From: an uncultured Pseudomonadota bacterium
GTDB taxonomy: Bacteria > Pseudomonadota > Gammaproteobacteria > Comchoanobacterales > Comchoanobacteraceae
DNA: 64,000 nucleotides
NCBI GenBank assembly: GCA_913020085.1
Contig: CAJVZW010000003.1
Coordinates: 1 to 64,000 of the forward strand
Direction of reading: 5' to 3'
The position numbers and the translations under genes were made by a program. Positions 8,918 through 18,331 of this stretch are shown here, piece after piece (position 1 is the first letter of the stretch; each line of letters opens with the position of its first letter). The notes under the pieces are model-generated. The model was not told where the DNA came from. It saw only the letters and a list, made by a program, of their open reading frames with translations, and did not search any database.

Positions 8918-8989
8918 AGGCACGTAGCTCAGCGGTAGAGCACCACCTTGACATGGTGGTGGTCGGTGGTTCGATCCCACTCGTGCCTA
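8918..8989 (+). tRNA. tRNA-Val (GAC)
   Basis: Acceptor AGGCACG pairs with CGTGCCT, the D-arm is GCTCAGCGGTAGAGC, the anticodon stem CCACC/GGTGG holds loop TTGACAT (anticodon GAC), and the T-loop is TTCGATC. Discriminator A follows with no encoded CCA. It is 14 bases upstream of the thrS ATG; tRNA-Val(GAC) ahead of thrS is also found in pseudomonads, to my knowledge. Confidence 0.95.
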
Positions 8990-9003
8990 TAAATAAGGGT
9001 ACT

Positions 9004-10896
9004 ATGCATTGCGAGGTAAAATTGAAGACTTTTTATGATGTGATCAAGACGCAGGATAAATCGCGCCTTAAATCAGCGGTCGCAGTTCGTGTAGCAGACA
9101 AAGAATTTGACTTGTCTCGCGAGTGTCACGATGAAAATTTTGAGATTATTGATGCTGATACACCTGAAGGTGTTGAGATTATTCGTCACTCTGCGGCCCA
9201 CTTACTAGCTATGGCCGTGAAACAATTATTTCCAAAAGCTCAGGTGACGATCGGACCTGTAATAGATGATGGCTTTTACTATGACTTTTCATGGTCAGAT
9301 GGTTTCAGCCCCCAGGACATCGATAAAATAGAGCAGGTGATGCGCCGTCTTGTAAAAAAACGCTTACCACTCCAGCGATTTGTGCTTCCGCAAGAAGAAG
9401 CAGTCCAGTTCTTTCGTGATGATAATGAGCACTATAAGGCTGAGATTATCGAGGATATTCCAAAAGAAGAAGAACTAAGCTTATACAAGCAAGGTGATTT
9501 CACTGACTTATGTCGAGGGCCGCACGTTCCTCACACAGGATTTTTAGGGGCGTTTAAGCTTACCAAGGTTGCAGGTGCCTATTGGCGGGGTGATGCTCAA
9601 AACGAAATGCTGCAAAGAATCTACGGGACAGCATGGGCTACTCAGGAAGCGCTAGATAAATATCTTCACCTGCAAGAAGAAGCAAAAAAGAGAGATCATC
9701 GTCGTTTAGGAAAGCAGATGGATTGGTTCCATTTGCAAGATGAGGCGCCGGGAATGATTTTCTGGCATCCGCGTGGCTGGATCGCATACAACCAACTCGA
9801 GCAGTTTATTCGTAAAGTTTATGTTAAGACGGGCTATCAAGAGATTAAAACGCCTCAGATTATCGACCGCACATTGTGGGAGAAATCAGGTCATTGGGAT
9901 AAGTACGCAGAGAATATGTTCACGGTTGAATGTGAAAAAAGAACCTATGCTATCAAGCCAATGAGCTGCCCAGGTCATGTCCAGGTGTTTAATCAGGGAT
10001 TAAAGAGCTATAAAGAATTGCCTGTACGTTACGCTGAATTTGGTTGTTGTCACCGTAATGAGGCATCAGGGACACTGCATGGGGTAATGCGAGTTAGAGG
10101 CTTTGTGCAAGATGATGGTCATATTTTTTGTGCTCTTGACCAAATTGGACAAGAGGTCTCTGCATTTATTAAGCAAACTTACACTATCTATAACTTGCTT
10201 GGATTTGACGAGGTGATTCTTCGGCTATCAACACGTCCAGAAAAGCGGGTAGGCAGTGATGAGGTATGGGATAAATCGGAATCTGCTCTTGAGGCAATTT
10301 TGGAAAATTCAGAGTATGATTATGAGGTATTGCCTGGTGAGGGTGCATTCTATGGACCTAAAATAGAGTTCTCACTTAAAGACTGTTTGGGCAGGATATG
10401 GCAGTGCGGGACAATCCAGGTTGATTTTTCAATGCCTGAGCGTTTAGATGCCAATTTTGTGAATGCAGCTGGGGAAAAAGAGCGACCTGTAATGCTTCAC
10501 AGGGCTATTCTTGGAACGTTTGAACGATTCATGGGTATCATGATTGAGAATACCGCTGGTCATATGCCATTTTGGCTATGTCCGCAGCAGATTGCTGTTT
10601 TGCCAATTGGTGGCGCTCATGAGGCTTTTTGTCAAGAAATCACTCAGCAGCTTAAGGCGCTTGGTTTCAGGGCAACGTGTGATGCCAGATCAGAGAAGGT
10701 CAACTATAAAATTCGCGAGCATACATTAGCTAGAACATCAATTATGTTAATTGTTGGTGATCAAGAAGTTTCATCGGGAACTGTTAATGTCAGAGATAGT
10801 AAAATGGTTCAACATGGTCAGATGACCATGGAAGCACTAACAACCTGGTTAAAAGCAAAGCCAGACCCAAATCAAGAACTGGAGAATATTTTTTAA
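9004..10896 (+). CDS. thrS: Threonine-tRNA ligase
   Basis: A 630-residue class II synthetase that charges tRNA-Thr. The domains run TGS (about 1-50), the editing domain with HSAAHL near residue 62 and its zinc-site-like histidines, the catalytic core (motif 2 around FGCCHRNEASGTLHGVMRVR), and the C-terminal anticodon-binding domain. The catalytic zinc ligands include Cys in MSCPGHVQ. A longer frame opens at 8953 but would run through tRNA-Val, so ATG 9004, preceded by AAGGG, is chosen. The TGS domain is then about ten residues shorter than in E. coli. One base overlaps infC. Confidence 0.96.
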   Translation: MHCEVKLKTFYDVIKTQDKSRLKSAVAVRVADKEFDLSRECHDENFEIIDADTPEGVEIIRHSAAHLLAMAVKQLFPKAQVTIGPVIDDGFYYDFSWSDGFSPQDIDKIEQVMRRLVKKRLPLQRFVLPQEEAVQFFRDDNEHYKAEIIEDIPKEEELSLYKQGDFTDLCRGPHVPHTGFLGAFKLTKVAGAYWRGDAQNEMLQRIYGTAWATQEALDKYLHLQEEAKKRDHRRLGKQMDWFHLQDEAPGMIFWHPRGWIAYNQLEQFIRKVYVKTGYQEIKTPQIIDRTLWEKSGHWDKYAENMFTVECEKRTYAIKPMSCPGHVQVFNQGLKSYKELPVRYAEFGCCHRNEASGTLHGVMRVRGFVQDDGHIFCALDQIGQEVSAFIKQTYTIYNLLGFDEVILRLSTRPEKRVGSDEVWDKSESALEAILENSEYDYEVLPGEGAFYGPKIEFSLKDCLGRIWQCGTIQVDFSMPERLDANFVNAAGEKERPVMLHRAILGTFERFMGIMIENTAGHMPFWLCPQQIAVLPIGGAHEAFCQEITQQLKALGFRATCDARSEKVNYKIREHTLARTSIMLIVGDQEVSSGTVNVRDSKMVQHGQMTMEALTTWLKAKPDPNQELENIF

Positions 10897-11414
10897 TGAC
10901 TAAAAAAAATCTTATTAATAATGAAATAAAAGCCCCGAAAGTAAGGCTGATAGATGAAAATGGCGAGCAAGTTGGAGTAGTTGACATTAAGATTGCACAG
11001 AGCAAGGCTAACGCTGTTAGCTTAGATTTGGTCGAAGTGTCTCCTAATGCTCAGCCACCAGTTTGCAAAATACTGGACTGGAACCGTATGCGCTATCAAA
11101 AGAAAAAAGAGCAAAATAAAAACAAAAGTAAGAAACGAGAAACCAAAGAGATTAAGCTCCGGCCAGTGACTGATAAAAACGATATAATGATCAAAACAAA
11201 AAAGATTATCGATTTTCTCACCAAGGGGCATCGTGTCAAAGTGTCTATTTTTTACCGCCGTCGGCGTGAGGTGGCCCATCAAGACTTAAGTGCCAATGTG
11301 CTTCAGCAGATTATCGACTCGATCGAAGAAGTGGGTAAAGTAGAGATGGAGCCAAAACTGGAAGGTCGAAATACCATGATGATACTTGTGCCGAAAAAAC
11401 AAGTTAGCACTTGA
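10896..11414 (+). CDS. infC: Translation initiation factor IF-3
   Basis: A 172-residue IF-3 with an N-domain (NEIKAPKVRLIDENGEQVGVV), lysine-rich linker (about 65-85) and C-domain (KEIKLRPVTDKNDIMIK, RRRREVAHQDLSANVL). It blocks 50S joining and proofreads start codons. The start here is an ordinary ATG overlapping the thrS stop (TAATG), with GGAG 11 bases upstream. Many bacteria use AUU, allowing IF-3 to repress itself; that feature is absent here. No in-frame AUU that could serve as the start is seen nearby. Confidence 0.97.
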   Translation: MTKKNLINNEIKAPKVRLIDENGEQVGVVDIKIAQSKANAVSLDLVEVSPNAQPPVCKILDWNRMRYQKKKEQNKNKSKKRETKEIKLRPVTDKNDIMIKTKKIIDFLTKGHRVKVSIFYRRRREVAHQDLSANVLQQIIDSIEEVGKVEMEPKLEGRNTMMILVPKKQVST

Positions 11415-11463
11415 CATATAAAGAATTATTCGTCAGAATGTCGGCATTTATTGGGTTAATTAC

Positions 11464-11670
11464 ATGAAGGTAAGATTACGAACAAATAAAAGCGCTCTTA
11501 AGCGTTTTAAGTTAAAGTCAAATGGTCAAATCAAACGCCGTAGAGCTAACCGAAACCATATTTTGACCAAAAAGTCTATTGATCGTAAGCGTCGTTTGCG
11601 TACACCAGGTGCTCTAATCAGTGCACAGGATTCTCGTATGATCAAGCGCCTTCTAAAAGTCGTCAGTTGA
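11464..11670 (+). CDS. rpmI: 50S ribosomal protein bL35
   Basis: A 68-residue basic protein matching bL35: [20 protein letters not shown] then the conserved [15 protein letters not shown] and LRTPGALIS segments. It is positioned between infC and rplT, as in nearly all bacteria. The start ATG is 49 bases after infC; the leader between them is AT-rich. Confidence 0.96.
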   Translation: MKVRLRTNKSALKRFKLKSNGQIKRRRANRNHILTKKSIDRKRRLRTPGALISAQDSRMIKRLLKVVS

Positions 11671-11680
11671 GGAAATTACT

Positions 11681-12046
11681 ATGTCTCGAGTCAAGCGAGG
11701 TGTTGTTGCTAATCGCAAGCATAAAGAAGTTTTAAAAAAGGCCAAGGGTTATTACGGTGCTCGTAGTAAAGTTTATCGCGTTGCTAAACAAGCTGTAATC
11801 AAAGCAGCTACCTATGCATACCGTGATCGCAGAAATCGTAAAAGAGATTTTCGTAGTCTTTGGATTGTCAGAATCGGCGCGGCTGCCAAATACTTTGGTT
11901 TGTCCTATAGTCGTCTAATTCACGGTCTAACCCAGTGTGATATGCAAATCAATCGTAAGATGCTTGCTGAGCTTGCCGTTTACGATATAGAAACATTTGG
12001 TGCGATTTGCCAGCAAGTTAAGAAAGCCAGCGCGACGAATGCTTGA
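11681..12046 (+). CDS. rplT: 50S ribosomal protein bL20
   Basis: A 121-residue bL20, needed early in 50S assembly. The N-terminal basic extension ([28 protein letters not shown]) and globular domain ([25 protein letters not shown]) are canonical. Ten bases follow rpmI, with GAGG upstream. In E. coli L20 represses rpmI-rplT through a pseudoknot; I could not confirm such a structure here by eye. It overlaps pheS by eight bases. Confidence 0.97.
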   Translation: MSRVKRGVVANRKHKEVLKKAKGYYGARSKVYRVAKQAVIKAATYAYRDRRNRKRDFRSLWIVRIGAAAKYFGLSYSRLIHGLTQCDMQINRKMLAELAVYDIETFGAICQQVKKASATNA

Positions 12047-13019
12047 CCTTGATCAGATTAAAAAGGATTTTGATCATCAACTTGCCGAATGCAATAAAGC
12101 ATTTGATGTCCATCAAGTCAAATCAGTATTTCTTGGTAAGAAAAGCGATATTTCGCATGCGCTGAAACAAATCCCATCATTGCCAGAAGAGCAAAGACGA
12201 GATTTTGCGACGCAGGTCAATAAAATTAAGCAGTCATTACTCTCATCCATTGATCAGCGTCTTGCTGATCTTGAGGCAGAGGTTGTTGCCAAAGAAATCA
12301 AACACACCCAGATCGATGTTACCATTCCCATTGAATCTCGAGTCGGTTCATTACATCCCGTGCAATCAGCCATTTTTGAAATCGTTGATATCATGAAGTC
12401 TATGGGATTTTCATATCGTGAAAATGCAGAAATAGAGACATTATTTAATAACTTTACCGGTTTAAATATTCCTGAAAATCATCCAGCTCGGCTAGAGCAA
12501 GATACATTCTATACAGATGATGGTAGATTGCTTCGAACTCATACATCTTCCGTTCAGGTCCATGTGCTTCGCGATGAGCAGCCGCCTTTGAAGATTGTTT
12601 GTCCTGGTAGAGTGTTCAGAAATGATCATGATCGTACGCACTCGCCAATGTTTCACCAGCTTGAATGTCTGTATATTAATAAGCAAGTTAATATGCAAAT
12701 GCTGCTTGCCACCATAAAAGAGCTACTTGCACGCTTCTTTAAAAAAGACATTCCCATTCGTCTGCGCCCAAACTATTTCCCTTTTACAGAGCCATCAGCA
12801 GAGGTTGATATTCAATTTGAAGGTAAATGGCTGGAGGTTCTCGGTTGCGGTATGGTGCATCCTGACGTTTTGAGTATGGCTAACATCGATACAAATATTT
12901 ATCGTGGCTATGCATTTGGTGTTGGCATCGATCGACTCATTATGCTTCGTCATGGAATTACTGATTTGCGTGATTTATTTATTAATCACCATGGGTTTCT
13001 TGAGCAATTTTCAGGTTAA
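12039..13019 (+). CDS. pheS: Phenylalanine-tRNA ligase alpha subunit
   Basis: A 326-residue class II catalytic subunit of the (alpha-beta)2 PheRS. The N-terminal coiled coil (about 1-85) is followed by the catalytic domain with motif 2 ([17 protein letters not shown]) and motif 3 ([18 protein letters not shown]). The start is taken as ATG 12039 ([11 protein letters not shown]), overlapping rplT by eight bases. The longer frame from 11997 lies inside rplT and is not needed. pheT follows after three bases. Confidence 0.96.
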   Translation: MLDLDQIKKDFDHQLAECNKAFDVHQVKSVFLGKKSDISHALKQIPSLPEEQRRDFATQVNKIKQSLLSSIDQRLADLEAEVVAKEIKHTQIDVTIPIESRVGSLHPVQSAIFEIVDIMKSMGFSYRENAEIETLFNNFTGLNIPENHPARLEQDTFYTDDGRLLRTHTSSVQVHVLRDEQPPLKIVCPGRVFRNDHDRTHSPMFHQLECLYINKQVNMQMLLATIKELLARFFKKDIPIRLRPNYFPFTEPSAEVDIQFEGKWLEVLGCGMVHPDVLSMANIDTNIYRGYAFGVGIDRLIMLRHGITDLRDLFINHHGFLEQFSG

Positions 13020-13022
13020 ATT

Positions 13023-15317
13023 ATGCGTATATCAAAAGATTGGATTAGTCAGTGGGCTTCTCTCCCTCAACATTGGGTTCAGAAGATGTGTCAGCACTCG
13101 GTTGAGACAATTGCTGAGAGTAACCCTGTCGTAGTTGATCAAAAGGTACTTGTTGGAAAGGTGCTTTCTGTTGAACCTCACCCTGAGGCAGATCGTCTTA
13201 AAGTAACAACTGTTGATATTAATCAATCAGAGCCACTTAATATTGTCTGCGGCTGTCCGAGTGTTGCGCCTGATATGATTGTGCCAGTTGCAACGATTGG
13301 AGCTGTTTTACCAGGCGGTAAAATCAAAAAAGCCAAGCTCAGAAATGTTCCTTCCCAGGGTATGCTTTGCTCACTGCAGGATCTAGGTTTTGAAGAGCAA
13401 AGTGATGGGCTGTATCCTATTAGCGGCGATGTAGAGATTGGTCAGCCGTTTGCGGATCATATTGGACAGAGTGACCAACGTTATGAATTTGAAATAACAC
13501 CAAATCGTGGAGACTGCTTCAGCGCCCTTGGCATTGCAAGAGAAGTTGCCGCTGTTTATAGTCAAAATATTCCTCAGTTATCTCCGCCGTCGCGATCTAT
13601 CAAGCAGGTGTCGATGGATAGAAGCAAAGCCTGTAGCGCATTTGCTCAGATTCACCTGACAAATATAAAAAAAGGTAAAACGCCGTTAGCAATAACCATG
13701 CGATTACTTGCATCTGGAATCAGTCCTGTTCACCCCATTGTTGATATCTTAAATTATGTGATGCTTGATATCGGGCAGCCGATGCATGCATATGACAATG
13801 ATAAGATCAGCGGTAAGCTTTCAGTCAAAGATCTTGATCAGGATAAAGATATCCTCGACCTTCAGGGTAATACAATAAAGCTTGAAAAAGATGATTGTGT
13901 AATTGTCGATGAAGATGGCATTCAAGCACTTGGCGGTATTATCGGTGCAGAGTGCTCTAAGGTTACAACCGATACTCAGTCAGTTATCTTAGAGGCGGCT
14001 CATTTTGATATGGATAAAGTCAGGTCAACTAGCAATCGATTGGGTTTAGTAACAGATTCATCAACACGATTTGCGCGTTATGTCGATCCAGCGCTGGCTG
14101 TCTTCGCTATTGACCGCGCTGCAAATTTAATTTGTGAACATTTAGGTGCTAGCAGTGACAACGAGATCAGCCTATGTGCGGATTCTATTGACGACGTTGC
14201 GATTGAATTATCAACTGAGCAAGTAAATGACACGCTTGGCAGCCATCTTACAACAGAAGAGTGCGTCGATTACCTGCAGCGCATTGGGTGTCAGTGTGTG
14301 GTATCAGATCTTATAACAGTGACGGTGCCAAGTTACCGTAAAGCAGATCTGCGTTATTCGCACGATTTAATAGAGGAGATTATTCGTCTTCATGGTTTTG
14401 ATGCGCTTGATGAGGCAACCACTGATGAGGCGATATATGCCGACACGCCGTATTTTTTACAATATCAAGACCATGTTCGGCGGCAACTGGCTGCAAAAAA
14501 TTATAATGAGTGCGTGAGCTATGCATTTATTAGTAAAGATCAGATAAAGTTATTTGATTATGATGATGATCAGCTCGTTACAGTAACTAATCCGGTCAGT
14601 TCAGATTATGAGGTGATGCGGCAAGGCTTATTGTCTTCATTACTATCAATTTGCCAATTTAACCGATCTTACGATGCGAAGGATGTTGCTTTGTTTGAAG
14701 TGGGCAAGGCATACTTCCGGTCGCACGAGACGCATCAGCTTGCACTGTTAAAGACTTACACACAAGACACGACCAGTGAGACAGCTTTCAAAGAACTGTC
14801 GCGTGATATGATCTCAGCGCTGCAAATGCCTCACGGTGAGGTAAAATTTAATCAATCTCAGCATAAAGGCATGCATCCAGGCGTATGTGCAGATATTATT
14901 TATCAAGGTCAGATGATTGGTTTCATCGGTCAGATTCATCCTGAGCTTGCTGTGGCTCAGCAACTGCCAAAATTAACATTAATGGCAGAGGTAGTCTTAA
15001 CACAGTATTCATATTGCCAGCAATTCAAAAAATTCTCTAAATATCCAAAAATAACGCGAGACTTTGCATATATAGTGCATAAAAACGTAAATTTTGGACA
15101 AATTGAGGCAGCAGTTGCAGGTTTGCGAATTAAGTACTTGAAAGATATTCAAGTATTTGATATATATCGGGTTGAAGGTCAGTTTGATCAATGCTCTTAT
15201 GGCGTTCGATTTACCTTTAGTCATCTTGATAAAAGTTTGACTGATAAAGAAATCGACAAGGCTACTTCAGCAATTAATGATCTTCTGAAAAAACAGTTTG
15301 ATATCCAAGTGAGGTAA
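13023..15317 (+). CDS. pheT: Phenylalanine-tRNA ligase beta subunit
   Basis: A 764-residue beta subunit, slightly shorter than E. coli (795). It has the EMAP/OB tRNA-binding domain (about 40-150, [23 protein letters not shown]), the B3/B4 editing region ([23 protein letters not shown] and HAYDNDK), the B5 and catalytic-like core, and the C-terminal anticodon-binding fold ([15 protein letters not shown]). It aids tRNA-Phe recognition and Tyr-tRNA editing. The ATG start is three bases after pheS, and the next gene, ihfA, begins two bases after its stop. Confidence 0.96.
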   Translation: MRISKDWISQWASLPQHWVQKMCQHSVETIAESNPVVVDQKVLVGKVLSVEPHPEADRLKVTTVDINQSEPLNIVCGCPSVAPDMIVPVATIGAVLPGGKIKKAKLRNVPSQGMLCSLQDLGFEEQSDGLYPISGDVEIGQPFADHIGQSDQRYEFEITPNRGDCFSALGIAREVAAVYSQNIPQLSPPSRSIKQVSMDRSKACSAFAQIHLTNIKKGKTPLAITMRLLASGISPVHPIVDILNYVMLDIGQPMHAYDNDKISGKLSVKDLDQDKDILDLQGNTIKLEKDDCVIVDEDGIQALGGIIGAECSKVTTDTQSVILEAAHFDMDKVRSTSNRLGLVTDSSTRFARYVDPALAVFAIDRAANLICEHLGASSDNEISLCADSIDDVAIELSTEQVNDTLGSHLTTEECVDYLQRIGCQCVVSDLITVTVPSYRKADLRYSHDLIEEIIRLHGFDALDEATTDEAIYADTPYFLQYQDHVRRQLAAKNYNECVSYAFISKDQIKLFDYDDDQLVTVTNPVSSDYEVMRQGLLSSLLSICQFNRSYDAKDVALFEVGKAYFRSHETHQLALLKTYTQDTTSETAFKELSRDMISALQMPHGEVKFNQSQHKGMHPGVCADIIYQGQMIGFIGQIHPELAVAQQLPKLTLMAEVVLTQYSYCQQFKKFSKYPKITRDFAYIVHKNVNFGQIEAAVAGLRIKYLKDIQVFDIYRVEGQFDQCSYGVRFTFSHLDKSLTDKEIDKATSAINDLLKKQFDIQVR

Positions 15318-15319
15318 AC

Positions 15320-15721
15320 ATGGCAACAGCAACTAATAATGATACAGCGTTAATGGATGAACCTCGTGTTCTTAAAGCAAAAAGTAGTGAAACATTAACA
15401 AAAGCAGTTCTAGCAGATCGGCTTAATCAGGCTCTTGGATACAATCGTAACCAGTGTGAAGCATTGGTTGAGGCTTTTTTTGAAGAGGTTTCTCTCTCAT
15501 GTGAAAAAGGCCAAAAGGTTAAGCTCTCAGGATTTGGCAATTTCAATATTATTGATAAGCCATCCCGTCCAGGTAGAAATCCTAAAACGGGTGAGGAAAA
15601 AGAAATCTCTGCACGACGTGTTGTAACCTTCAAATCAGGTGGTAAACTAAAATCACGAGTTGAGAAACTCGATCCTAAAGATGCAGGTATTAATATAGAC
15701 ATGGAGGACGATGGTGAGTAG
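15320..15721 (+). CDS. ihfA: Integration host factor alpha, with extended tails
   Basis: The core (about residues 25-115) is a standard DNABII fold: [69 protein letters not shown]-alpha binds site-specifically and bends DNA sharply. At 133 residues it is longer than the usual 95-100: about 24 extra N-terminal residues ([15 protein letters not shown]) and an acidic C-terminal tail ([11 protein letters not shown]). The ATG follows AGGTAAAC. Position after pheT is the usual ihfA location. An ihfB is not found after rpsA in this window. Confidence 0.93.
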   Translation: MATATNNDTALMDEPRVLKAKSSETLTKAVLADRLNQALGYNRNQCEALVEAFFEEVSLSCEKGQKVKLSGFGNFNIIDKPSRPGRNPKTGEEKEISARRVVTFKSGGKLKSRVEKLDPKDAGINIDMEDDGE

Positions 15722-16085
15722 TGCTGTCCCGGTAATTCCGGATAAGTTGTATTTTACAATAGGTGAAGTTTCAAATCTTATCGGAGTTGCGACACACTCT
15801 ATCCGTTATTGGGAAAAAGAAGATGCCAAGAGCCGCACAGGTGTTATTAAGACACAGCGCTCAAAGGAAAACGAAAGAAGGGTCTACTCACGTGATGTAG
15901 TGTTAACACTGCTAAAGCTGAAGACCTTGATCGTTGATAAATCTCACACCGTTCCTGGCGCACTGAAACTGCTGAAAGGAAGCAAAGAAAGGATGGATAG
16001 CAATATTGAAGGCTACCAATATATATCAACACTGCAAACGCTTCATCAAAGATTATTAAAAATTAGTGCCACTTTAGTAGGTTAA
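15711..16085 (+). CDS. MerR-family DNA-binding regulator (ihfA-linked)
   Basis: A 124-residue protein with the MerR winged helix at residues 12-80 ([43 protein letters not shown]) and a short C-terminal helix for dimerisation; there is no effector-binding domain. A MerR-like gene between ihfA and tRNA-Pro is conserved in pseudomonads and relatives, with no established function that I know. The start overlaps ihfA by 11 bases, suggesting translational coupling. Confidence 0.88.
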   Translation: MVSSAVPVIPDKLYFTIGEVSNLIGVATHSIRYWEKEDAKSRTGVIKTQRSKENERRVYSRDVVLTLLKLKTLIVDKSHTVPGALKLLKGSKERMDSNIEGYQYISTLQTLHQRLLKISATLVG

Positions 16086-16089
16086 TTTT

Positions 16090-16163
16090 CGGGGCGTGGC
16101 GCAGCTTGGTAGCGCACTTGCATGGGGCGCAAGAGGTCGCTGGTTCAAATCCAGCCGTCCCGA
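16090..16163 (+). tRNA. tRNA-Pro (GGG)
   Basis: Acceptor CGGGGCG pairs with CGTCCCG; the D-arm is GCGCAGCTTGGTAGCGC, the anticodon loop in stem CTTGC/GCAAG reads ATGGGGC (anticodon GGG), and the T-loop is TTCAAAT. There is no encoded CCA. It begins five bases after the MerR gene stop and likely shares its transcript. Confidence 0.96.
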
Positions 16164-16168
16164 TTCTC

Positions 16169-16197
16169 TTGACACAACCGGTAAAATTGTCTAGATT
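16169..16197 (+). promoter_or_regulatory. Strong promoter downstream of tRNA-Pro
   Basis: Perfect TTGACA (16169-16174) and TAGATT (16192-16197) are 17 bases apart. The predicted start leaves a leader of only about 17 bases before the GTG at 16221, carrying AAAGGGA as ribosome site. Confidence 0.72.
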
Positions 16198-16220
16198 TCT
16201 ATTATAAAAGGGAACATCTA

Positions 16221-17189
16221 GTGCGAAAGATTTTAGCCGTTACCATCGCATCATGCTATTGCTTGACAGACTCGCTCAGTGTATTTGTATTTTTCTTTTC
16301 ATCCCTTGGCCCTTTCCAGGCATTTATTGCACTTGCTTCCTTAATGATCACAGGTTTTGTTAACCAATTTCCTCTTTTTTATAATTTGATCTATGAGCTT
16401 AGTCAGGAGAAGACGCTCCATTCCTTTATTAAAGATAAGAACAAACAATTTGGATTCTGGCGATCTTTATCTCCTTTAGAGGTGATTATTGGCGGTGCAC
16501 TTGGCGTTTTTTATCTCTTTATGTTGATGTCCTCCCAGCTGTTTTCCACCTATATCTTTTTGTCGACGCATTTTATTTCAGTTGCCAATGCTCTGCCGAT
16601 TGCAATGACTATTGTGGCTTTCTCTGGTCTTGGTAATATGGTTAAATTTTTATACGATGCAAACGTGGGAATCAGTGTTCTTTATAGATATTACCTACAT
16701 CTTGATGAGGGTTTTGAATTCAGTGACAAGTCCTCACAAATCCTCTATGGTGCCACTCAGTTAGTTACTGGTATATCTGCCTGTTTACTCGGCTATTACG
16801 CAACACAGATATCTTATCAGAGTATTCAGTTTCTGATGTTGCATTCAACGTATTTTTATCCATTCTACATTAATCCTATCACACATAGTTTAATGGCATT
16901 CTCTATTATTCCCACTATCGCGATGCTTGCGATGTCTACTTTTCTTCGTATGGCGATTCGTGTTAATTATGCGGTGCTTAATTCTATTTCCGGGTCCAAA
17001 TTAATTGATGCGAACATATCATATGCTCAGGTCTCTGCATTGACATTTAACGCATTGGCACGTACCGTCTCCTCGAATAATACCAACGGTGTTCCGCGTT
17101 TGGCTATTTTTAGCTCTGGGCTGGTATCTGATCTTAATGATATCGAATTTCCAACAAAATTGAGCAAGCGAAACCAAAAGAATGTTTAG
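16221..17189 (+). CDS. Multi-pass membrane protein of unknown function
   Basis: I do not recognise this 322-residue protein. It has about six strongly hydrophobic segments (roughly 13-60, 90-115, 120-145, 180-205, 228-250), some separated by short polar loops, and a polar C-terminal tail of about 70 residues rich in Ser, Thr and Asn. No enzyme or transporter motif is visible. The start is GTG at 16221, 17 bases from the predicted transcription start. It overlaps the amidase gene by eight bases, so a shared transcript and an envelope role are likely, but function is unassigned. In many relatives tsaE lies before the amidase; this is not TsaE (no Walker A). Confidence 0.7.
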   Translation: MRKILAVTIASCYCLTDSLSVFVFFFSSLGPFQAFIALASLMITGFVNQFPLFYNLIYELSQEKTLHSFIKDKNKQFGFWRSLSPLEVIIGGALGVFYLFMLMSSQLFSTYIFLSTHFISVANALPIAMTIVAFSGLGNMVKFLYDANVGISVLYRYYLHLDEGFEFSDKSSQILYGATQLVTGISACLLGYYATQISYQSIQFLMLHSTYFYPFYINPITHSLMAFSIIPTIAMLAMSTFLRMAIRVNYAVLNSISGSKLIDANISYAQVSALTFNALARTVSSNNTNGVPRLAIFSSGLVSDLNDIEFPTKLSKRNQKNV

Positions 17190-18321
17190 ATTCTGTTTGT
17201 TTTTTTTTCAAAGCTTAGTATTTGCAGCTTTGTCTTGTCCTGTTGATCAGTTAGAGCTCGCACTCAGCAGTCCTTTATCAGATGCTCAAATCCAAACAAG
17301 TAATAATTTAGTAAAAATAAAGATACCTTTCAGGCAGTTCAAGGCGGTCAGTTCAGTTCAAACATCTCAGCTTAGTAGTCTCAATTTAACTAAGCAGTCT
17401 AATTACTGGCTAATGACACTTAAAACCACCCATCCTGTCAGTATTCAGTATAAAAACCAGAAGCAGTCTAGTATTATCTTTGTTAAGAAAAAGGGCTGTT
17501 TTTCACAAAGGGCATATAAAGTGATTGTTATCGACCCAGGTCATGGCGGTAAAGATCCAGGGGCCATTGGTGTTAATCGCGCAAAAGAGAAAGACATTAC
17601 GCTGGCAGTTGCCAAAAGAATTCAGCAACATTTTGCCAATGAAACAGGCTTTAAAGTTTTTCTCACTCGCAAGGACGATCGATATCTTGGGCTGCGTGAG
17701 CGCATCAGCGTTGCGCAAAAATATTCTCCTGACCTGTTTATATCCATCCATGCTGACTCAGCTCGCAATAAGAAGGCGCAGGGCCTATCAGTTTATGCGC
17801 TATCAGTTGGAGGAGCAACCTCTGAGCAGGCAAAATGGCTAGCGCAAGATCATAATCTGGATGAGAACAAGCTCACAGACCCAGTCAATGGTATTTTGTT
17901 TCAACTAACACAAACAGCATCGATTATTTCATCACTCGAACTGGGATCTAAAATACTTTCAAATGCCCGCCCGGTTAAGGTTCATAGCCAGCACGTGGAG
18001 CAGGCAGGATTTGTTGTATTAAAAGGCTTTGATGTTCCTTCTGTACTGATTGAGCTGGGTTTCTTATCATCATCTGATGAGGCTCAGCAATTGGTTAAAG
18101 CATCGCATCAGGAGCGTTTAGCACAAGTGATTGAGTCAGGTATTTTCAGCTTTTTTAATGTAAAAAAAGTTCAGCTTGAAAAATATACGATTAAGGTTGG
18201 TGACACGCTGCATGACATTGCAAAACAAAAACATATTTCGCTGACAAAACTACTAAACTTGAATCCCGGTATTGATCCGCGTACTATTCGTTACGGACAG
18301 GTGATTAAAGTCCCCGGTTAG
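17182..18321 (+). CDS. amiC: N-acetylmuramoyl-L-alanine amidase with LysM domain
   Basis: A 379-residue periplasmic amidase that splits septal peptidoglycan during cell separation. It has a signal peptide (about 1-18), an AMIN-like targeting region (about 20-105), an Amidase_3 zinc domain (about 113-325), and a C-terminal LysM (about 332-378, YTIKVGDTLHDIAKQKHIS). The zinc ligands fit the family: His121 in DPGHGGKDPG, Glu136 and His190 in SIHADSA, and a later catalytic Glu in LIELGFLSS. In E. coli amiB sits directly before mutL, and the order here is the same; the AmiB/AmiC choice is arbitrary. Confidence 0.92.
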   Translation: MFRFCLFFFQSLVFAALSCPVDQLELALSSPLSDAQIQTSNNLVKIKIPFRQFKAVSSVQTSQLSSLNLTKQSNYWLMTLKTTHPVSIQYKNQKQSSIIFVKKKGCFSQRAYKVIVIDPGHGGKDPGAIGVNRAKEKDITLAVAKRIQQHFANETGFKVFLTRKDDRYLGLRERISVAQKYSPDLFISIHADSARNKKAQGLSVYALSVGGATSEQAKWLAQDHNLDENKLTDPVNGILFQLTQTASIISSLELGSKILSNARPVKVHSQHVEQAGFVVLKGFDVPSVLIELGFLSSSDEAQQLVKASHQERLAQVIESGIFSFFNVKKVQLEKYTIKVGDTLHDIAKQKHISLTKLLNLNPGIDPRTIRYGQVIKVPG

Positions 18322-18331
18322 GGAGGTATTT

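Noticed and set aside
8953-9003. Extended thrS start upstream of ATG 9004
   Set aside because: It would run through the 3' half of tRNA-Val(GAC), and the protein N-terminus has no TGS similarity in that stretch.
17525-17842. A 105-codon plus-strand frame inside the amidase gene
   Set aside because: It is a frame-shifted shadow of the conserved amidase domain with no features of its own.
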